Below, piece after piece: positions 5,667-9,508 of a DNA stretch of 9,508 nucleotides. The notes under the pieces were generated by a model. It had not been told where the DNA came from and made no database searches. It saw only the letters and a program-made list of their open reading frames with translations. Within the stretch, counting starts at the first letter, position 1, and every line of letters starts with the position of its first letter. A program made the translations under genes and the position numbers. This DNA is from an uncultured Collinsella sp. (lineage in GTDB: Bacteria > Actinomycetota > Coriobacteriia > Coriobacteriales > Coriobacteriaceae): the NCBI GenBank assembly GCA_900552185.1, contig URYT01000059.1:1-9508 (forward strand), given 5' to 3'.

Positions 5667-7208
5667 ATGTCTAATGCACTTGGCCGCGACCTTGCAAAGC
5701 TGGTCGCCGCTGTTGACGCTGCCGCCTCTGAGTGCGGCCATGGCGCGTATGGCCAGCGCTTCCATATTATGCCGCCGGCGGGCTGGCTCAACGACCCCAA
5801 CGGTCTTTGCCAGGCAGGCGGCGTGTTCCATGCCTATTTTCAGTATGCGCCGTTTGATGTCGAGGGCGGCGTTAAGGTCTGGGGCCATGCGACGAGTCGC
5901 GATCTTATGACGTGGGATTACGTTGGCGCCCCACTGCTGCCCGACGAGCCGTTCGATTGCCACGGTGTGTATTCGGGCTCCGCGCTTGCCGAAGACGGTT
6001 GCATTCGCGTGCTCTATACGGGCAACGTTAAGCTTTCCGATGCTGACGGTACGTACGACTACGTCAATACTGGCCGCCGCGCCGATACCGTCTATGTGGA
6101 GAGCGTTGATGGCCTTGCCGGTCGGGAGTTCAACCAAAAGCGCGTGGTGCTGGCGTCCGAGGATTATCCTGAGGATTTGACCTGCCACGTGCGCGATCCC
6201 AAGGTGTGGCGTGACGCGGACGGGCGTTATCACATGGTGCTGGGCGCGCGTCGTCGCGTGGATGGGCCGCATGTCGATAGTCGATTTTGCGCTATGCACG
6301 GCGAGGGCGCCGGTCGCGATGTGGGCGAGATCTTGGTGTATGGCTCGGCCGATATGCTGAGCTGGGAGCTCGAGAGCCGTGTGTCTACGCCCGAGCGTTT
6401 TGGCTTTATGTGGGAATGCCCGGGGTATATCGAGTTCGCGTCGGACAGCGGTGCACAGGCTAAGTATCTCTCGTTCTCGCCGCAGGGGCTTGAGGGCGGT
6501 CGTTGGGACCGCGGCAATGTGTACGCCGCGGGCTACATGCCTGTAACGGGCGACATTACGGGTGGCAATGACGCTTATGAGCTGGGCGAGTTCCGCCTGT
6601 GGGATGCCGGTTTTGACTTCTATGCTCCGCAGGAGTTCACGGCCGAGGACGGTCGCCACATCCTGATCGGCTGGATGGGCATGCCCGATGAGCCGACCTA
6701 TGGCAACGACCCCACTGTGGTGTGCGGCTGGCAGCACTGCATGACGGTGCCGCGCGAGCTTACGGCCGGTGCCGACGGCGTGGTGCTGCAGCAGCCGGCG
6801 CGCGAGATTGAGCACCATTATGCCTCGGTGCGTGTAGGGGAGGGCTCGTTGGAGGTTGCCGGCGATACCTGCTTTGACGTTGTTGCCGACGGTGTCGACG
6901 GCGCGTTTACCGCGATCGTTGATGGCGAGCTAAGGGTGGCGTTTATGCCTGCCGAGGGCGAACTGCCCTCGCGCTTTGAGATGCGATTTACCGATGAGGA
7001 CTGCGCTTCTGCCGGCTGCGGTCGCACCGTGCGCTGGGAGCCCGTCGACGAGGTTCGTAACGTGCGCATTGTTGGCGATGTTTCGTCGGTCGAGGTGTTT
7101 GTGAACGATGGCGCGCTCGTGTTCTCGACGCGCATCTATCCCGAGGCCTATGGCGTGACCGTTGACGCCCCGGGTGCGAGCGTGAACTATCACACGCTCA
7201 ACATCTAG
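5667..7208 (+). CDS. scrB: Sucrose-6-phosphate hydrolase / invertase, GH32
   Basis: The 513-residue cytoplasmic enzyme (no signal peptide) should hydrolyse sucrose-6-phosphate to glucose-6-phosphate and fructose. The five-blade propeller shows all three GH32 catalytic positions: nucleophile D43 in WLNDPNG, transition-state stabiliser D177 in RDPKVW, and acid/base E250 in WECPGY. The C-terminal 130 or so residues fit the usual beta-sandwich, with SVEVFVNDGALVFSTRIYP near the end. Length is slightly above the common 470-500. ATG 5667 has a weak AGGAC seven bases upstream. The neighbouring EIIBC supplies phosphorylated substrate. A beta-fructofuranosidase acting on short fructo-oligosaccharides is an alternative, but the PTS partner argues for sucrose-6-phosphate. 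TTT-rich Phe codons match scrA. Confidence 0.92.
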   Translation: MSNALGRDLAKLVAAVDAAASECGHGAYGQRFHIMPPAGWLNDPNGLCQAGGVFHAYFQYAPFDVEGGVKVWGHATSRDLMTWDYVGAPLLPDEPFDCHGVYSGSALAEDGCIRVLYTGNVKLSDADGTYDYVNTGRRADTVYVESVDGLAGREFNQKRVVLASEDYPEDLTCHVRDPKVWRDADGRYHMVLGARRRVDGPHVDSRFCAMHGEGAGRDVGEILVYGSADMLSWELESRVSTPERFGFMWECPGYIEFASDSGAQAKYLSFSPQGLEGGRWDRGNVYAAGYMPVTGDITGGNDAYELGEFRLWDAGFDFYAPQEFTAEDGRHILIGWMGMPDEPTYGNDPTVVCGWQHCMTVPRELTAGADGVVLQQPAREIEHHYASVRVGEGSLEVAGDTCFDVVADGVDGAFTAIVDGELRVAFMPAEGELPSRFEMRFTDEDCASAGCGRTVRWEPVDEVRNVRIVGDVSSVEVFVNDGALVFSTRIYPEAYGVTVDAPGASVNYHTLNI

Positions 7209-7230
7209 GCGATTCGTTGCATATCGGCGG

Positions 7231-7236
7231 TATACT
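7231..7236 (+). promoter_or_regulatory. Possible -10 element before the terminator hairpin
   Basis: TATACT matches the -10 consensus at five of six bases. No good -35 lies 16 to 18 bases upstream (TTGCAT at 7217 is only eight bases away). If active, the transcript would begin at about 7243 and run straight into the hairpin at 7247, giving an attenuator-like layout for the next gene. Confidence 0.3.
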
Positions 7237-7246
7237 GCAGCCGTTG

Positions 7247-7282
7247 CCCACGATGCGGGGAGCACCCGCATCGTGGGTTTTT
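7247..7282 (+). terminator. Strong intrinsic terminator after scrB
   Basis: CCCACGATGCGGG (7247-7259) pairs perfectly over 13 bp with CCCGCATCGTGGG (7265-7277), with a five-base loop and a TTTTT tail (7278-7282). It starts 39 bases after the scrB stop and ends the sucrose operon. It also lies 22 bases before the start of the following gene, so it could attenuate readthrough into that gene. Confidence 0.88.
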
Positions 7283-7304
7283 GCTTGTGAAGGGACGGTG
7301 CTGC

Positions 7305-8297
7305 GTGGACGTGCAACAGCTAGAAGAGGCCTGGGCTTTGAGGACCGGTGCGCGTGAGGTGCATCTTTTTGCGGCCCCGCATGTGCCGGCGGCTCTGTCG
7401 CTGCTGGGTATTGTGCGTCCCGGTGACCGTCTGGTGGCCTTTGCGGATGACTTTGCCGATGCGTTTGCGCACGGCTTTGAAGGCTGTGATGTTGTGCTCG
7501 TGGGCTCACCGTCTGCCGATGCGTTTGCTGCCGCGTCCGAGGGCTTTGATGTTTCGTTTGACGCTGCGGGCTCGCACCTGTGGTGGTTTGTGAACTCAAT
7601 CGGTGGCTTTGGCCTGCGTGTGCCCGATCTGCGTGCGCTGGGTCGGGCGGCGCGTGAGACCCATGCGCTGCTGGTAGTGGATAACACCGTGGCGTCGGCT
7701 TTTGGCTGCAATCCGCTGCGGCTGGGTGCCGTGCTGTCACTTGAGGCGCTCGACCGTGTGTGCGCCGGTAAGGCTCCGCGCAAGCTCGTTGCCGCTTCGA
7801 TGGCGCGCTCGCAGCTCAAGCGCCATCGTGTGGATGCCGCTGCCGAGTGCGCATATGCCCTGCTTGAGGGCTGCGGCTTGGCCAAGCTTAATTTGCCTGC
7901 TGATGAGGCCGGTGTGCTGGAGCGCGTGCTGGACTCGCTCGATACCCGTATGCAGGCGCATTTCGACCGCGCCCGTGCGCTGGCCGAGTACTTGGCTGCG
8001 AATGAGATGGTGCGCAACGTGCGCTATCCCGGGCTGAGCTCGCATCCCGACCATGCGGTTGCAACGGGAATCCTCGAGCACGGCTTTGGTCCGGCAGTTG
8101 AGTTTGACCTTATCGAGCGCAGTGCGGATGACCTGTTCGATACTTTGCCGGGGGAGTTTCGCACATCGCCCGCCGGCGGCGCAACGACGCGTCTTTCAGC
8201 CCCACGTGGCAAGCAGGGGAGCACCATCCGTCTCTTCGCCGGCACCGACGACCCCCTGCAGGTGGCTGCCACCCTCGATAACGCCCTTCGCAAGTAA
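7305..8297 (+). CDS. Degenerate PLP-fold protein of the Cys/Met-metabolism family
   Basis: The 330-residue product resembles cystathionine gamma-synthase/lyase-type transferases (usually about 380-400). LLVVDNTVASAFG supplies the cofactor-ring Asp (D126), and the C-terminal GSTIRLFAGTDDPLQ matches the substrate-carboxylate Arg region. Counting from D126 as in family members, the Schiff-base lysine position is R151 (ALDRVCAG where the family has SxTKxxxG). The usual Ser-Gly-Met phosphate-loop motif reads APHVPAA, and the N-terminal Tyr/Arg segment given by the partner subunit is absent. It may therefore be a non-catalytic relative, although K156 nearby could in principle serve. GTG 7305 is chosen (AAGGGA at 7289-7294); a TTG at 7281 lies in the terminator. 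No metabolic neighbour reveals its substrate. Confidence 0.75.
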   Translation: MDVQQLEEAWALRTGAREVHLFAAPHVPAALSLLGIVRPGDRLVAFADDFADAFAHGFEGCDVVLVGSPSADAFAAASEGFDVSFDAAGSHLWWFVNSIGGFGLRVPDLRALGRAARETHALLVVDNTVASAFGCNPLRLGAVLSLEALDRVCAGKAPRKLVAASMARSQLKRHRVDAAAECAYALLEGCGLAKLNLPADEAGVLERVLDSLDTRMQAHFDRARALAEYLAANEMVRNVRYPGLSSHPDHAVATGILEHGFGPAVEFDLIERSADDLFDTLPGEFRTSPAGGATTRLSAPRGKQGSTIRLFAGTDDPLQVAATLDNALRK

Positions 8298-8304
8298 CTA
8301 ATCG

Positions 8305-8467
8305 GGGTCTGTGTCTCGAAAACGGCCTATTTACTACGTTTAAGCAATAAGGTTCGACCATACCCGCCTATTTTGAAAATTACCAAGCTGTCTACCAGCG
8401 GTTTTAATTTCATAATGTCCGGTATGGTCGAGGGTATTCAGCTAAACGTAGTAGATGGACCCTTTTT
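8305..8467. repeat. Nested palindromic element, about 120 bp core
   Basis: Paired arms are nested symmetrically: 8332-8342 with 8443-8453 (TACTACGTTTA), 8354-8364 with 8421-8431 (TCGACCATACC), 8374-8382 with 8405-8412 (one bulge), and 8382-8390 with 8396-8402 around the apical loop TCTAC. The unpaired spacers on the two sides are nearly equal (11/11 and 9/8 bases). An outer GGGTC/GACCC pair (8305-8309, 8458-8462) precedes TTTTT at 8463-8467. It begins just after the PLP-fold gene, so the RNA could end there as a long hairpin terminator. It could also be a MITE- or REP-like mobile palindrome. No coding capacity is visible. Confidence 0.7.
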
Positions 8468-8522
8468 GTGGCGCGAGCCTTAATCCGAGGGCGCGCTGGA
8501 CAACAATTCAGTCCCAAATGGA

Positions 8523-8879
8523 CTATCCTGCGTTGATGCTTGCGATGAGGTCGTTGGCTTTGGTGGCGATGACGTTGTTGATCTCGCCCTGCAACGTCTC
8601 GTAGACTTCGATGGCTCGCTCGCCGGCGGGGGTGAGCGATGATCCGCGGGCGCCATCGCGCTCGATGAGCTTACAGCCCAGCTGGCCTTCGGCCTCGTTC
8701 ACAATGCGCCAGGCCTTGGAATACGCCATGCCCATGCTTTTGGCGGCCCGGTTGAGCGAGTGCTCGCGGGCGATACCTTGCAGCAGCAAGACGCAGCCGT
8801 GGCCGAAGACGCCTGGCAATTCCTTGTCGCACGCTTGAATGACCAACTTTGCCGTCGTCTTGTACTCCATGTGCTCCAC
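8523..8879 (-). CDS. ModE-like winged helix-turn-helix regulator
   Basis: The 118-residue protein matches the N-terminal DNA-binding domain of ModE and LysR-like regulators: HSLNRAAKSMGMAYSKAWRI is the helix-turn-helix (about residues 40-59), followed by NEAEGQLGCKLIER, the wing (DGARGSS) and LTPAGERAIEVYETLQGEI, a dimer helix. The molybdate-binding Mop/TOBE domains of true ModE are absent, so it is a stand-alone single-domain regulator; the ligand, if any, is unknown. The start is ambiguous: GTG 8879 has GGGGAG only two bases upstream, while ATG 8870 has it 11 bases away. It is divergent from guaB, with 184 bases between the starts, and convergent with the PLP-fold gene. No molybdate transport or molybdoenzyme gene lies nearby. 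Confidence 0.8.
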   Translation of the reverse strand: MEHMEYKTTAKLVIQACDKELPGVFGHGCVLLLQGIAREHSLNRAAKSMGMAYSKAWRIVNEAEGQLGCKLIERDGARGSSLTPAGERAIEVYETLQGEINNVIATKANDLIASINAG

Positions 8880-8975
8880 GTCTCCCCGCTAAAGTGTTTG
8901 CTGGGCAAACGCAAAGCCTGCGTCAAACCCTCGTGTGCTCTTCTTAAATCATGCATTGTAGCAGTCAAAGTGCGT

Positions 8976-9005
8976 TAAGATACTTCCCCAGTATTGGGCG
9001 CCCAA
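8976..9005 (+). promoter_or_regulatory. guaB upstream region: possible -10 and 12-bp perfect palindrome
   Basis: TAAGAT (8976-8981) is a possible -10; the nearest -35-like hexamer TTGTAG (8956-8961) is 14 bases off, which is short. TTGGGCGCCCAA (8994-9005) is a perfect palindrome right where transcription would start, 58 bases before guaB. It looks like an operator for a dimeric repressor. Which regulator binds is unknown; the divergent ModE-like protein is one candidate. Confidence 0.45.
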
Positions 9006-9063
9006 GGTTGGGCTGGGTCCTACGAGGCCTGCAGCCGACCGGTCGCATGGAAAAAGGAGAAAC

Positions 9064-9508
9064 ATGGCTACGTTCTTTCCCGGTGAGTCCCACACGTTTT
9101 CGGAGTATCTGCTGGTCCCTGGTTACTCGTCCTCGCAGTGCATTCCCAACAACGTCTCTCTCAAGACGCCGCTGACCCGCTTTAAGCGCGGTGAGAAGCC
9201 GGCAATCACCCTGAACATCCCCATGGTTTCCGCCATCATGCAGTCCGTCTCGGGCGTCGATATGGGTGTCGCGCTCGCTACCGAGGGTGGCCTGTCCTTC
9301 ATTTACGGTTCCCAGAGCGCCGAGTCCGAGGCCGCTATGGTCAAGGCCGTCAAGGATCACAAGGCCGGCTTCGTTCAGTCCGATTCCACGCTGACTCCCG
9401 ACATGACCATGGAGCAGGTCATCGAGCTCAAGGAGAAGACCGGTCATTCCACCATGCCGGTCACTGACGACGGCACTCCCAAGGGTAAGCTCCTGGGCAT
9501 CGTCACCA
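9064..9508 (+). CDS. guaB: IMP dehydrogenase, N-terminal part (runs off the window)
   Basis: The first 148 residues of IMP dehydrogenase are present; the enzyme oxidises IMP to XMP with NAD+, the committed step to GMP. The opening FSEYLLVPGYSS and the NIPMVSAIMQSVSG segment (51-64) belong to the barrel start; the usual family form of the latter is PxVSAxMDTVT, so the MQSVSG version is divergent. ALATEGGLSFI follows, then the first CBS domain begins near residue 103 (GFVQSDSTLTPDMTMEQVI). The catalytic loop cysteine lies beyond the window. ATG 9064 has AAAGGAGA at 9053-9060. It is a housekeeping gene, useful as a phylogenetic anchor for the right part. Confidence 0.9.
   Translation, partial: MATFFPGESHTFSEYLLVPGYSSSQCIPNNVSLKTPLTRFKRGEKPAITLNIPMVSAIMQSVSGVDMGVALATEGGLSFIYGSQSAESEAAMVKAVKDHKAGFVQSDSTLTPDMTMEQVIELKEKTGHSTMPVTDDGTPKGKLLGIVT

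Noticed and set aside
5640..6818. 392-codon open frame on the minus strand opposite scrB
   Set aside because: It is antisense to a gene with all GH32 catalytic motifs; its His/Arg/Ala-rich translation is typical of a high-GC shadow frame and has no domain.
7281..7304. TTG start at 7281 for the PLP-fold gene
   Set aside because: It falls inside the terminator T-tract and has no ribosome binding site; GTG 7305 follows AAGGGA.
8511..8525. AGTCC/GGACT palindrome over the stop codon of the ModE-like gene
   Set aside because: Only five base pairs and no T-tract on the relevant strand; not enough for a terminator call.

Overview
The window reads as two pieces of gut actinobacterial DNA joined inside one open reading frame. 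Positions 1 to about 3,180 look like Bifidobacterium: a LacI/GalR-type regulator, its terminator, and the promoter and first 70 or so codons of a GPH/MFS sugar permease. From about 3,180 to 9,508 the DNA looks like Collinsella or a related coriobacterium: a sucrose PTS operon, a degenerate PLP-fold gene, a small ModE-like regulator and the start of guaB. These assignments come from protein family resemblance and codon habit, not from a database search.

Left part. A four-copy, 20-bp-phased inverted repeat (98-232) abuts the stop codon of a minus-strand DUF559-type endonuclease-like gene (232-1089). About 530 bases without a confident gene follow. A LacI-family repressor (1619-2698) comes next, with an operator-like palindrome in front of it and a strong hairpin terminator after it. 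A second copy of the operator decamer TTTTACTAAA overlaps the -35 of a very good promoter (2871-2899), which drives a permease gene starting at 2968. The arrangement suggests that the repressor controls both itself and the permease.

Junction. The permease is cut in its first membrane region and continues in frame, with no stop, into the effector-binding domain of a different LacI-family protein that has lost its DNA-binding head (to 3975). Phe codons switch from all TTC to nearly all TTT at the join. This is either a real recombination or deletion fusion, or an assembly chimera of two gut species. The sequence alone cannot decide.

Right part. Two LacI-type operators (4064-4077 and 4090-4103) precede a sucrose-type PTS EIIBC (4160-5560) and a GH32 sucrose-6-phosphate hydrolase (5667-7208). 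EIIBC would import sucrose as sucrose-6-phosphate and the hydrolase would split it to glucose-6-phosphate and fructose. The decapitated LacI just upstream was probably the local sucrose repressor. A 13-bp-stem terminator (7247-7282) separates this operon from a Cys/Met-metabolism-like PLP-fold gene (7305-8297) whose Schiff-base lysine position holds arginine. A roughly 120-bp nested palindrome (8332-8453) follows. A minus-strand winged-helix regulator (8523-8879) is divergent from guaB (9064 onward, cut by the window end).

No CRISPR array, rRNA, tRNA or insertion-sequence transposase was seen.
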